Shown here in pieces: positions 8,544 through 17,688 of a DNA stretch of 64,000 bases (its first letter is position 1; every line of letters starts with the position of its first letter). Location of the stretch: positions 1 through 64,000 of the forward strand of contig NZ_SMLG01000015.1 in assembly GCF_004349195.1 (NCBI RefSeq). The letters run 5' to 3'. The position numbers were made by a program, and so were the translations under genes. The notes beneath the pieces are model-generated. The model was not told the DNA's origin, ran no database searches, and saw only the letters and a list, made by a program, of their open reading frames with translations. Source of the DNA: Flavobacterium rhamnosiphilum. GTDB taxonomy: Bacteria > Bacteroidota > Bacteroidia > Flavobacteriales > Flavobacteriaceae.

Positions 8544-9041
8544 ATGAAAAAAATACTACTGCTTTCTGATACACACAGTCATATTGACGATACGATTTTG
8601 AAATATGTCGCACAGGCTGACGAGGTTTGGCATGCGGGCGATATAGGTGATTTGGCTGTAACGGATGCGATAAAAAAGCTAAAACCGTTACGTTGTGTCT
8701 ATGGTAATATTGACGATGCAAAAGCCCGATTGGAATTTCCGTTGCACAATCGTTTTATGTGTGAAGGAGTGGATGTTTGGATTACGCATATTGGCGGTTA
8801 TCCTGGGAAATACAACCCCAATATTAAAGCGGAGATGGAATCGAATCCGCCAAAATTGTTTATTTGTGGGCATTCGCACATCTTGAAAGTCATATTTGAT
8901 AAAAAATATAATCTCTTACACATGAATCCCGGAGCGGCTGGGAAAAGTGGTTTTCATCAAGTGCGTACGATGTTGCGTTTTGTGATTGAGGGTGACAAAA
9001 TCAAGGATATGGAAATTATTGAGATGGAAAAACGGATGTAG
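8544..9041 (+). CDS. Metallophosphoesterase, YfcE/MJ0936 family
   Basis: A 165-residue single-domain calcineurin-like phosphoesterase. Metal-ligand motifs are in family order: DTHSH at residues 9-13, HAGDIGD near 30-36, GNIDD near 55 and GHSH near 113-116. The family hydrolyses small phosphodiesters or phosphomonoesters with Mn or Ni; the natural substrate is often unknown. Its 3' end overlaps that of the convergent histidine kinase gene by 26 bases, so the two stop codons each lie inside the other gene. Confidence 0.9.
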   Translation: MKKILLLSDTHSHIDDTILKYVAQADEVWHAGDIGDLAVTDAIKKLKPLRCVYGNIDDAKARLEFPLHNRFMCEGVDVWITHIGGYPGKYNPNIKAEMESNPPKLFICGHSHILKVIFDKKYNLLHMNPGAAGKSGFHQVRTMLRFVIEGDKIKDMEIIEMEKRM

Positions 9042-10743
9042 TTATTTTTTTTTGATAGGTAATAGGTACTTCAATAACAACAGATGTACCGGAATCAATC
9101 TTTGAATGTATTGCGATAGTTCCTTTCAGATTATTTATTCGGGCTTTAATCTGGTTGATTCCGAAGCCCTCCAGAATATAAAATTTATCGGTGTCAAATC
9201 CTTTACCGTTATCCTCGATTTCGATTTGAAGTGATTTATTGTTTTCTTGAATAGTTAATTTAGCCTGAGTCGCTTTACTGTGTTTTATGATGTTGTTTAG
9301 TAGTTCCATTATGATAAAATACATTTTAATTTCAAAATCTTCATTGTAACGTGTTTTTGTGGGCACAACAATTGCGTAATTGAATTGAATTGCAGAGTTT
9401 GAGTTTTTTTCACATAAATCTTCTAATGCATAAAATAAACCAAATCGTGCTAAAAGGGTAGGCATCAGTTCGTGTGATAAATCACGAACTTGATCATGCG
9501 CTTCCTCTAATATGGCTTTGGTTTTTATGATTTCTTGAGAAATAATTTGGTTCTTCGAAGTGAAAGTGCTCAAGTGTAATCCTGCCGAAGAGAGTAAGGC
9601 ACTAATGTTATCGTGTAAAAAAGAAGCTATTTTTTTTCGTTCTAATTCTTGTCCGTTAATGGATGCGTTGATTATATTTTGATGTACTTGGCTTTGAATA
9701 TCTTTTAGTTTGTTTTTTTGTTTGAGTTTAGAATTTTCAGAAAAAATGTAAAAAAGGAAAAAGAATAATAGTAAACCTGAAATGATTCCAATTACAATTT
9801 TTTTGTTTCTGGATTGTTCCTGTATTAATAAATATTCTTTGGTTTTGTATTCATTTCCTATTTTATCAATTTCTCTTTTGTACTCGTCAATTTCAAGATT
9901 TATTCCGGCAACATTTGCTTTATTAAGTTTGTCTTCGTTGTTTAATTCGACCGTTAAATCATTGTAAAGCGCAAGATTTTTATACGCATTTTTGAAATCT
10001 CCATTTTTTAATAAAAATTTAGAAAACTCATGATAGGAATACGATAAGTCTGATTTCTCATTTCCTTCGTTCCCTAGTTTTATCGCATTTTGGAAAAAAA
10101 ACAGTGCTTTTTTTGGATCATTTTTATAGTTGTAATACATTCCATTGAGCATGTTCAGTGCAACAATGGTAGATTCATCGCCATATTTTTTGTGGTATTT
10201 GTTTATGTATTTTAAATAGGGCAGTCCCTCTTCATAACGACCAATGTCAAAATAGGCCCAAGTAATGTTGAGTTTTGTAAAAACAATTTGAGATGAATCA
10301 TGAATTTTAGTGCTGTATTGCAGTGATTTTTTGTAGTAGTAAATCCCTTTTTCGTATTGTTTCTTGTCAAAACAATAAATGTTTCCCAAATTATTATTTA
10401 ACCAATTTTTTAACTCATCATTATCGGTTTTATTCGCATGGGCTAACCCTTTATTGTAATAAAAAAAGGCTTTGTCATATTCAGACAATTGATCAAAATT
10501 TGCAGCAATCGTGTTATAGGCGGATGCAATGAGATTGTCATCTTTTAAAGCAATAGCATAACTTAAAACAAGTCTTGATTTTATTAAGGATTTTTCGAAG
10601 TTACCGGCTTTCATCAACTTAATGGCCTCGTTGGAAATCAAGGTAACTTCTTTTTTTGAAGGTGTTTTCTTTTGTGAAAAAACAGTGATGCAAGAGAGAT
10701 TCAGGAGTAAAATCAATACTATAACAATTTGTTTGTACCGCAT
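9016..10743 (-). CDS. TPR sensor histidine kinase (HisKA_3 / NarX-type)
   Basis: A membrane sensor kinase. I place the start at the ATG of MRYKQ (10743) because it opens a clean signal sequence ending near ITVFSQ; the frame stays open a further 20 codons upstream. After the signal peptide come several TPR-like helical repeats to about residue 270, a membrane segment near 316-334, a coiled linker, and the phosphoacceptor region ERKKIASFLHDN with His at about 377. An ATPase domain follows (NNIIKHS, then DNGKGFD). The H-box LHDN is that of kinases that signal to NarL/LuxR regulators. The response regulator gene 10934-11596 lies just upstream on the same strand and is the probable partner. Confidence 0.92.
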   Translation of the reverse strand: MRYKQIVIVLILLLNLSCITVFSQKKTPSKKEVTLISNEAIKLMKAGNFEKSLIKSRLVLSYAIALKDDNLIASAYNTIAANFDQLSEYDKAFFYYNKGLAHANKTDNDELKNWLNNNLGNIYCFDKKQYEKGIYYYKKSLQYSTKIHDSSQIVFTKLNITWAYFDIGRYEEGLPYLKYINKYHKKYGDESTIVALNMLNGMYYNYKNDPKKALFFFQNAIKLGNEGNEKSDLSYSYHEFSKFLLKNGDFKNAYKNLALYNDLTVELNNEDKLNKANVAGINLEIDEYKREIDKIGNEYKTKEYLLIQEQSRNKKIVIGIISGLLLFFFLFYIFSENSKLKQKNKLKDIQSQVHQNIINASINGQELERKKIASFLHDNISALLSSAGLHLSTFTSKNQIISQEIIKTKAILEEAHDQVRDLSHELMPTLLARFGLFYALEDLCEKNSNSAIQFNYAIVVPTKTRYNEDFEIKMYFIIMELLNNIIKHSKATQAKLTIQENNKSLQIEIEDNGKGFDTDKFYILEGFGINQIKARINNLKGTIAIHSKIDSGTSVVIEVPITYQKKITTSVFPSQ

Positions 10744-10933
10744 AGAGAATTTAATTTTATTCTGTTTTTGTGTGATTTTTAAGGGTTCTAATGTTTCAGC
10801 CACGGCTGATTAATTGCAAATTTAATTTGTTTCAGAAATAGTTTAAGTGGAAAACATATGTGAATTTTAGCTTTCAGAATCCAGCTAAAGTTTCATGAAA
10901 AGTAAATCGTATTTCTAATGGATTGCCATCGAT

Positions 10934-11596
10934 TCAGGATTTAATTAATTTATGTTTAATGGCATATTTAACAAGACTTATGGAGTTTTTTGCGTCTAAT
11001 TTTTTCATTATATTTTTACGGTGAGTTTCAACAGTATTCATGCTGATAAACAGTTGATCACTAATTTCTTTACCGCTATATTCCAGTGATATCAATGTGA
11101 TAATTTCTAATTCCCGATCCGTTAAAATAGAATTTACCGCAGACTCGTTTTTTAGTAACTTTATGTTGTCTTTTGTGACGGTACTAAATATTTTTTCCCT
11201 GACTGATTTGCAAAAATATTCTTCGCCTCTGGATACCGCTTGAATCGCTTCAACGATATTTTCACCGGCACATTTTTTTGTCAAATAGCCACTGCTACCC
11301 AATTTCATCACTTCTTTTATTATTCTTAAATCATCGTAACTGGATAAAACAATAATCTTGCAGGGGAATCCCTTTTTAGCAAATTCCTTGATGACTTCAA
11401 TACCATCTTTTTCAGGCATATTAATATCCAAAACTAGAATGTCTGCTTTGTTTAGGGTGACTTCATTGAAAATGTTGCCACCATTGAGTGAAAACCCAAC
11501 TACTTCAAAATTAGGGACGGTATGCAGTAAAGTCCGAATGCCATCAATAAGAATTTGATGGTCATCAGCGAGGTGAATTCTAATTTTTTGTAACAT
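10934..11596 (-). CDS. Response regulator, NarL/LuxR family
   Basis: A receiver domain followed by a LuxR-type helix-turn-helix. I choose the ATG of MLQKIRIH (11596) over one 16 codons upstream because it places the acidic pair DDH at residues 11-13, as usual; the phosphorylated Asp is D57 in LDINMPE, the conserved Ser/Thr is in VLSSYD and the Lys in LTKK. The DNA-binding domain (LTDRELEII, then TVETHRKNIMKKL) occupies the C-terminal third. The histidine kinase gene begins 190 bases downstream on the same strand, so they probably form a two-component system; the target genes are unknown. Confidence 0.94.
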   Translation of the reverse strand: MLQKIRIHLADDHQILIDGIRTLLHTVPNFEVVGFSLNGGNIFNEVTLNKADILVLDINMPEKDGIEVIKEFAKKGFPCKIIVLSSYDDLRIIKEVMKLGSSGYLTKKCAGENIVEAIQAVSRGEEYFCKSVREKIFSTVTKDNIKLLKNESAVNSILTDRELEIITLISLEYSGKEISDQLFISMNTVETHRKNIMKKLDAKNSISLVKYAIKHKLIKS

Positions 11597-11701
11597 ATCG
11601 TAATAGCTGTTTCCAAATTTATAAAAAAAATAGGAGAATATCATTTTATAAGAATTTTATTCTCTTTTTTTTGCTAAAATAAAAAATAGAAGGTACAAAA
11701 A

Positions 11702-11725
11702 AACCCGAATTGTTACATTCGGGTT
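11702..11725 (-). terminator. Terminator of the DUF4293 gene
   Basis: Perfect 9-bp stem (AACCCGAAT with ATTCGGGTT) followed on the minus strand by seven T, 32 bases after the DUF4293 stop. Confidence 0.85.
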
Positions 11726-11757
11726 CTCTTCGCACTAATAAACTAAAGTTTATAGGT

Positions 11758-12171
11758 TTACCTCAATCTGTCCACAGATTTTACAAGATCTTCATCCTTT
11801 TTGATGGCCTTATTAGCCAAGACTAATAATACGATAGCTACTACAGGTAGAAACATCCCAATACCTTTCTCCGAAACAGCAGGTGTCTCTCCAGATAGAT
11901 TTAGTGAACGATATACAAACAATCCTAATAAAATCAAATTTAATATGATATTCAATCTGCCAATAACAAATTGATTTTGTCTTTTTTTATAGGAAACAAT
12001 ACTTAATAAAGTTAGTGTCGTACTCAATCCCAATACTATGGTATAGACTTGACTTTGCATGAAATAAAACTCTTTTCCATCTTTCATGGTCCATAACGGA
12101 ATAAAAAACAGTAAGATGCCTGTAACTACAAATGCAAGTAGTAAATAGATGGTCTGAATTCTTTGTATCAT
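11758..12171 (-). CDS. DUF4293 family membrane protein
   Basis: A 137-residue inner-membrane protein with four predicted membrane segments, starting MIQRIQTIYLLLAF, which is characteristic of DUF4293. Function is unknown. It is transcribed divergently from rho, an arrangement I associate with Bacteroidota. The C-terminal tail is charged (KKDEDLVKSVDRLR) and probably cytoplasmic. Confidence 0.85.
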   Translation of the reverse strand: MIQRIQTIYLLLAFVVTGILLFFIPLWTMKDGKEFYFMQSQVYTIVLGLSTTLTLLSIVSYKKRQNQFVIGRLNIILNLILLGLFVYRSLNLSGETPAVSEKGIGMFLPVVAIVLLVLANKAIKKDEDLVKSVDRLR

Positions 12172-12351
12172 TTGTTAAATATCTTTTACAAAAATATATT
12201 TTCTTTTTTATAAATACTATTGTCTGATTAAATTTTATTCGTATTATTGCATCATAATACCGTAAGCACTTCATACTGCGGTTGATTCAAAATAAAGTTT
12301 ACTACCTAATCTTTTAGATTATTCCCAATTAATTAAACTCATAGAACATTC

Positions 12352-14118
12352 ATGTTTGATATTTCTGCATTAAAAGAAATGAAGCTTTCTGAGCTTCAAG
12401 AAATAGCTAAATCGGCTAAAACCATAAAATTTAACGGTGTGAAAAAAGAGACTTTAATCAGTCAGATTTTAGCGCATCAAGTGGACAACGTTGATTCGGC
12501 ATTAGACACAAAAAAGGAAAGTGACCTTGAGGACGATAAGCCCAAAAGAGCTAGAATTGTTCCTGTTAAAAAAGTAGCCATTCAAAAAGCTGTGCCAAAT
12601 TCTCTTTTTGAAAAAGAAGAAATTGATACTGAAACAAATGTTCCTGTTGAAAATAACCTTCCGATTGAAGCTGTTTCAAAAGAAGAGGAATCGGCTCCAA
12701 ATCCGGAATCTGAAGGGAATGAGAAAAAAGTAGGTAAAATTATTAAATTTAATAAATCAGCTTACGAAAAGAAAATTGCTTTAAAAAAGGATAAAGAAGA
12801 GGTTAAAGAAGCAAGTAAAGAGAATGTAGAGGCTACAGATACAGTAACTGAAGAGAAAACAGAAGCTCCTGTTGCTCCGGTAAAAAAGATCAATCCAAAT
12901 CAATTACACAAACAAAATCCAAATCAGAACCCGAACCAAAACGGGAATCAAAATCCGAATTTTAAAAATAAGAAAAGTAATTTTGCTGCTTCTGATTTTG
13001 AATTTGACGGAATTATAGAAAGCGAAGGCGTTCTGGAAATGATGCCTGATGGATATGGTTTCTTGCGTTCTTCAGATTATAATTATTTGGCTTCGCCAGA
13101 TGATATTTATTTATCGACTTCTCAAATCAGATTGTTCGGTCTTAAAACCGGAGATACGGTAAAAGGCGTGGTTCGTCCACCAAAAGAAGGAGAGAAATTT
13201 TTCCCATTAGTTAGAGTTTTAAAAATAAACGGACACGATCCCCAAGTGGTTCGTGACAGAGTTTCATTCGAGCATTTAACCCCAGTTTTTCCATCGGAGA
13301 AATTCAAATTGGCGGAGAAGCAAAGCACGATTTCAACTAGAATTATCGATTTGTTTTCACCAATAGGAAAAGGACAACGTGGTATGATTGTGGCGCAGCC
13401 TAAAACAGGTAAAACCATGTTGCTTAAGGAAATTGCCAATGCAATTGCGGCAAATCATCCTGAAGTATATTTGATTGTTTTATTGATTGATGAACGTCCG
13501 GAAGAGGTTACGGATATGCAACGTAGTGTACGTGGAGAAGTAATTGCTTCTACATTTGATAGAGAGCCGCAAGAGCATGTAAAAATTGCGAATATCGTTC
13601 TTGAAAAAGCAAAACGACTGGTAGAGTGTGGACATGATGTAGTGATTCTATTGGATTCCATTACGCGTTTGGCGAGAGCGTATAATACGGTGCAACCTGC
13701 TTCGGGTAAAGTATTAAGTGGTGGTGTGGATGCGAATGCATTGCAAAAACCAAAACGTTTCTTTGGGGCAGCCCGTAACGTTGAAAATGGAGGTTCATTG
13801 AGTATCATTGCTACTGCATTGACTGAGACTGGTTCGAAAATGGATGAAGTTATTTTTGAAGAATTTAAAGGTACCGGTAATATGGAATTGCAATTGGACA
13901 GAAAAATTGCCAACAAACGTATTTTCCCGGCGATCGATTTAACTTCTTCAAGTACAAGACGTGACGATATGTTATTGGATCAAAAAACATTGCAACGCAT
14001 GTGGATTATGCGAAAATACCTTTCGGATATGAATCCAGTGGAAGCAATGGATTTTATCAATGATCGTTTTAAGAAAACGAAGAATAATGAAGAGTTTTTA
14101 ATCTCAATGAATGATTAA
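12352..14118 (+). CDS. rho: Transcription termination factor Rho
   Basis: Hexameric RNA-dependent ATPase that ends transcription. The N-terminal 45 residues ([17 protein letters not shown]) form the Rho_N helical domain. Residues of about 50-220 are a low-complexity, charged linker that ends in an Asn/Pro/Gln tract ([16 protein letters not shown]). The RNA-binding cold-shock-like domain follows ([16 protein letters not shown]), then the ATPase core with Walker A AQPKTGKT near residue 348 and [11 protein letters not shown] in the Walker B region. The 588 residues exceed the about 420 of E. coli Rho because of the linker, as known for Bacteroidota. Convergent with the RsmB-type methyltransferase across a perfect hairpin. 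Confidence 0.97.
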   Translation: MFDISALKEMKLSELQEIAKSAKTIKFNGVKKETLISQILAHQVDNVDSALDTKKESDLEDDKPKRARIVPVKKVAIQKAVPNSLFEKEEIDTETNVPVENNLPIEAVSKEEESAPNPESEGNEKKVGKIIKFNKSAYEKKIALKKDKEEVKEASKENVEATDTVTEEKTEAPVAPVKKINPNQLHKQNPNQNPNQNGNQNPNFKNKKSNFAASDFEFDGIIESEGVLEMMPDGYGFLRSSDYNYLASPDDIYLSTSQIRLFGLKTGDTVKGVVRPPKEGEKFFPLVRVLKINGHDPQVVRDRVSFEHLTPVFPSEKFKLAEKQSTISTRIIDLFSPIGKGQRGMIVAQPKTGKTMLLKEIANAIAANHPEVYLIVLLIDERPEEVTDMQRSVRGEVIASTFDREPQEHVKIANIVLEKAKRLVECGHDVVILLDSITRLARAYNTVQPASGKVLSGGVDANALQKPKRFFGAARNVENGGSLSIIATALTETGSKMDEVIFEEFKGTGNMELQLDRKIANKRIFPAIDLTSSSTRRDDMLLDQKTLQRMWIMRKYLSDMNPVEAMDFINDRFKKTKNNEEFLISMND

Positions 14119-14166
14119 TCAATAGCAATTGCAAAAATCAATATCAAAAAGGAATTTTTGAAATTT

Positions 14167-14226
14167 ATAGTCAATAAAAAAAGTTCCAATTTCAAATTAG
14201 AAATTGGAACTTTTTTTATTGACTAT
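14167..14226. terminator. Bidirectional terminator, perfect 27-bp stem
   Basis: Arms 14167-14193 and 14200-14226 are perfect complements with a 6-base loop (AAATTA); the core AGTTCCAATTTC is flanked by A7 and T7. It lies between the convergent rho and RsmB-type genes and can end transcription from both sides. Confidence 0.93.
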
Positions 14227-14257
14227 TGCCATTGTTATTGCCATTGCTTTTTGAAAC

Positions 14258-15472
14258 TTATTCTTTACGTTCTAACAAAGCCATATAAAACCCGTCAAAA
14301 CCAGACTCTGAGGCCAAGATTTTTTGGTCTTTAATAAAATTGAATTGTTTTCCAATGTCAGTTGTCAAGAAACGAGCAATTTGTTCTTGATTTTCGGATG
14401 GTAATATAGAACAAGTTGCGTATACTAATTTTCCTCCCGGTTTTACAATTTTAGAATAACTTTCTAAAACTTCCGATTGTACTTTACGAATGTTGTCAAT
14501 AAACTCCGGTTTCAATTTCCACTTAGCATCTGGGTTTCTTTTCAAAACTCCTAATCCGCTACAAGGTGCGTCAATTAAAACACGGTCTGCTTTTTCGTGT
14601 AATTTTTTGATGATTTTTGTCGAGTCAATAATACGGTATTCAATATTGAAAGCACCGTCTCTTTTGGCTCTGATTTTTAATTGCTTCAATTTGCTTTCAT
14701 ACAAATCCATAGCGATTAATTGTCCTTTGTTTTCCATCAAAGAAGCAATATGCAATGTTTTTCCACCTGCTCCAGCGCATGTATCAACAACACGCATTCC
14801 TGGTTTTACGTCAAGGAAAGCCGCCACTAATTGTGAATTGGCATCCTGAACTTCAAAGAAACCTTGTTTGAAAGCGTCGGTCAAGAAAACATTGGCTCTT
14901 TCTTTCAGTACCAAAGCATCGGGCTGATTTTTAAGTGTTTCCGTTTCAATGTTTAAATCCATCAAAATAGCACGAAGCGCTTCCCTCGTAGTTTTAAGTG
15001 TATTTACTCTTAGGATTACTCTGGCTGGTTGGTTTTGAGCTGCTATTTCAGTTGCCCAAACTTTTTCACCTAATTCTTTAACTCCCAATTCGTCCATCCA
15101 GTCCGGAATAGATTCTTTTAAAGCTCTCACTTTTGAAAGTTCGTCAAAACGCCCTTTTATTTTTCTTTCTGGAGTTCCTTCCAGTTGACGCCAATCCGGA
15201 ATAGGGTAGCCTCTTAATACTGCCCAAACGGAGAACATTCTCCAAAGATTGTCTCTGTCAAAAGGTTCTTTTACTTCGGCTATTTCTGCGTATAATCTTT
15301 TCCAACGTACAATTTCGTAGATGGTTTCGGCAACAAACTTTCTGTCAGAGCTTCCCCAACGTTTGTCTTTTTTTAAGGATCTTGCTACCACTTTATCAGC
15401 ATATTCGCCTTCGTTAAAAATGGCATTTAATGCGTCAATGGTAGTATAAACTAAATTTCTGTGTAATCTCAT
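14258..15472 (-). CDS. RsmB/NOP family RNA 5-methylcytosine methyltransferase
   Basis: SAM-dependent methyltransferase acting on rRNA (or tRNA) cytosine C5. After an N-terminal helical domain the methyltransferase core shows DTCAGAGGKTLHIA for SAM binding, DAPCSGLGVLKRNPD with the conserved cysteine of motif IV, and ATCSILPSENQ with the catalytic cysteine of motif VI. The 404 residues are usual for the Bacteroidota version. The exact target base cannot be read from the sequence. TACCTTTG on the minus strand at 15490-15497 is a -7 match 17 bases before the ATG. Confidence 0.93.
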   Translation of the reverse strand: MRLHRNLVYTTIDALNAIFNEGEYADKVVARSLKKDKRWGSSDRKFVAETIYEIVRWKRLYAEIAEVKEPFDRDNLWRMFSVWAVLRGYPIPDWRQLEGTPERKIKGRFDELSKVRALKESIPDWMDELGVKELGEKVWATEIAAQNQPARVILRVNTLKTTREALRAILMDLNIETETLKNQPDALVLKERANVFLTDAFKQGFFEVQDANSQLVAAFLDVKPGMRVVDTCAGAGGKTLHIASLMENKGQLIAMDLYESKLKQLKIRAKRDGAFNIEYRIIDSTKIIKKLHEKADRVLIDAPCSGLGVLKRNPDAKWKLKPEFIDNIRKVQSEVLESYSKIVKPGGKLVYATCSILPSENQEQIARFLTTDIGKQFNFIKDQKILASESGFDGFYMALLERKE

Positions 15473-15489
15473 TTTAAATAATTGAGGTG

Positions 15490-15497
15490 CAAAGGTA
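15490..15497 (-). promoter_or_regulatory. Probable -7 element of the RsmB-type gene
   Basis: TACCTTTG on the minus strand matches TAnnTTTG and lies 17 bases before the ATG; no -33 box is evident. Confidence 0.45.
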
Positions 15498-15558
15498 CTA
15501 TTAATTGATTGAATGTTATATTTTTAATAATGAATGTTGTTTTTTAATTTTTTGGCAT

Positions 15559-15591
15559 AAAAAAACACTGTTTTTAAAACAGTGTTTTTTT
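15559..15591 (-). terminator. Terminator of kup
   Basis: Stem built from AACACTGTTTT and AAAACAGTGTT with flanking A and T runs, 20 bases after the kup stop codon. The symmetry would let it work in both directions. Confidence 0.85.
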
Positions 15592-15611
15592 AGATTTTTA
15601 AATGAAAAAAA

Positions 15612-17573
15612 TTATTTAACTCTTGTCAAGCCTATGTTTTCAGGAGCATGAAGTACCATTGGGAATTTCTCCACTTTTACGGAACTACTGTCTAAACCGA
15701 AAGCTCTTTCTTCGGATAAACTTAGTTTTTTGATAAAGAAATAAGAATTCATAATTAATTTTTCATGCCAACGTAAATCACTATCGTTAGAAAGGAACTT
15801 TTCAGATAATACAAATTTGAAGTCACCTATGATATTGTTTTTGTTCAAAGATTCATATCTGCTGGTGATATCTACTTCTCCTTTTTGGACCATGTCTTTA
15901 ATTACTTCTTTAAACATCAGGTTTATTTTGGTAGGTTCTCTAAAACCTAAATTGAAGTCCACACGATACAAATCATCTTTGACTATCTCGGTTACTTTAT
16001 AATCGGTTCTGTAAGGTTCCGTTAATATATTTACGTGTACAAACCAATAAATATCAGCTCTTTTGGGTCTTTTTTGTAAAATAGAGTACATTACTTTTTC
16101 TTCTATTTCATCTGTTCTTCCGGCATTAGTCATGTACACTAAATGCGTTGCATATTTTGGGATGGATAAATCAGCACTTAATTCAACAAGGACTTTTTTA
16201 TAATCCTCAATTTTAACAATTTTAGTATAGCTCTTATTAATTTTCTTAGCCAAATACCAAATTGTCATTATACTTATCAAAGTGATCGCTATAAGTAGGG
16301 TTACATAACCTCCTTCGGCAAACTTCGTGATGTTAGCAATCAAAAAGCTAAATTCAATTATTAGATATATCGTAATCAAGGGTACGATAAAATACAATTT
16401 TACTCTTTTCATTATTAAATAAAAATTAAGTAAAATAGTAGTCATTATCATACATAAAATAATAGCTAATCCGTAAGCATGTTCCATATTACTGGATTCT
16501 TCAAAGTGCAATACAATACCAACACATCCGATAAACAATAACCAGTTTATGGATGGGATGTACAATTGTCCTTTTAATTCAGTAGGATATTTTATTTTTA
16601 CTTTTGGCCAAAAATTCAATCGCATCGCTTCATTTATTAATGTAAATGAACCACTAATCAACGCTTGAGAAGCAATCACGGCTGCCATTGTTGCAATTAC
16701 AATTCCAATGGGTTGAAACCAATCGGGCATGATAAGATAGAATGGGTTTCCATTTTTTCCGCCTAAAGTTTGTAGCGTTTCACCTTCGTGACGAATCAAA
16801 TAGGCTGCCTGTCCAAAATAATTAAGCACTAAAGCCGATTTTACAAAGATCCAGCTAATTCTAATGTTTTTTCGCCCGCAATGTCCCATGTCTGAATACA
16901 ATGCTTCAGCTCCAGTTGTACAAAGGAATACAAAGCCCAAAACAAAAAATCCTTCAGGATGAATGGTTAATAAATGATAGGCGTAGTACGGATTGATAGC
17001 TTTTAAAACCTCCGTATTTTGTCCGATTTGTAATGTTCCCAGTACGGCAAGCATTCCAAACCAAATAAGCATCATTGGTGCAAAAAATTTACCGACTAAC
17101 TTGGTTCCAAATTGCTGAATAGCAAAAAGCACAAATAAGATACCTATAACAATTGGGATTGTGTTTATTTCAGGATAATAGGTTCTAATACCTTCAACTG
17201 CAGAAGATACAGAGATGGGAGGAGTAATGATTCCATCGGCCAGTAAGGCGCTTCCCCCAATAATGGCGGGGACGATTAACCATTGAATTTTTGTCTTTTT
17301 GACTAAAGCATATAGAGCAAAAATTCCACCTTCACCATGATTGTCAGCACTTAAAGTGATCAGTACGTACTTAATGGTTGTTTGTAATGTAAGGGTCCAA
17401 AAAACGCAGGATATACCTCCTAAAACAACGTCGGCGTTTATAATATGATCGCTCAATATGGCTTTCATTACATACAAAGGTGAAGTACCTATATCACCAT
17501 AAATTATTCCTAATGAAATCAATAAACCGCCTAATGTTAATTTACTATGTAGGTCTTTGTGCGCTGCGCTCAT
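15612..17573 (-). CDS. kup: Potassium uptake transporter, KUP family
   Basis: A 653-residue K+/H+ symporter of the KUP/HAK/KT family. The start region LGGLLISLGIIYGDIGTSPLYVM has the conserved GDIGTSPLY motif in the first membrane segment; about twelve membrane segments cover residues 12-450, with the conserved TGAEALYSDMGHCG near residue 220. A soluble C-terminal domain of about 200 residues follows. TAAATTTG at 17596-17603 on the minus strand is a -7 match 22 bases before the ATG. Single-gene unit. Confidence 0.96.
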   Translation of the reverse strand: MSAAHKDLHSKLTLGGLLISLGIIYGDIGTSPLYVMKAILSDHIINADVVLGGISCVFWTLTLQTTIKYVLITLSADNHGEGGIFALYALVKKTKIQWLIVPAIIGGSALLADGIITPPISVSSAVEGIRTYYPEINTIPIVIGILFVLFAIQQFGTKLVGKFFAPMMLIWFGMLAVLGTLQIGQNTEVLKAINPYYAYHLLTIHPEGFFVLGFVFLCTTGAEALYSDMGHCGRKNIRISWIFVKSALVLNYFGQAAYLIRHEGETLQTLGGKNGNPFYLIMPDWFQPIGIVIATMAAVIASQALISGSFTLINEAMRLNFWPKVKIKYPTELKGQLYIPSINWLLFIGCVGIVLHFEESSNMEHAYGLAIILCMIMTTILLNFYLIMKRVKLYFIVPLITIYLIIEFSFLIANITKFAEGGYVTLLIAITLISIMTIWYLAKKINKSYTKIVKIEDYKKVLVELSADLSIPKYATHLVYMTNAGRTDEIEEKVMYSILQKRPKRADIYWFVHVNILTEPYRTDYKVTEIVKDDLYRVDFNLGFREPTKINLMFKEVIKDMVQKGEVDITSRYESLNKNNIIGDFKFVLSEKFLSNDSDLRWHEKLIMNSYFFIKKLSLSEERAFGLDSSSVKVEKFPMVLHAPENIGLTRVK

Positions 17574-17595
17574 GTATTATTTTTAAAAAACTTTT

Positions 17596-17603
17596 CAAAT
17601 TTA
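17596..17603 (-). promoter_or_regulatory. Probable -7 element of kup
   Basis: TAAATTTG on the minus strand matches TAnnTTTG, 22 bases upstream of the kup ATG; no clear -33 box. Confidence 0.45.
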
Positions 17604-17643
17604 CACTTTTAAAATAAATTAAAGCTTTTTATCTAATAAAAAA

Positions 17644-17668
17644 AAACACGGCTGTCAGAGCCGTGTTT
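17644..17668 (-). terminator. Terminator of the 22-residue-repeat protein gene
   Basis: Perfect 10-bp stem AAACACGGCT / AGCCGTGTTT with a 5-base loop, followed on the minus strand by a run of T, 20 bases after the stop codon. Confidence 0.85.
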
Positions 17669-17688
17669 CAGTTTTATATAGAAATTTT

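Noticed and set aside
13122..13916. Two open frames antisense to rho (105 and 153 codons).
   Set aside because: Mirror frames of a strongly conserved gene; composition rich in Ser and Phe with no domain.
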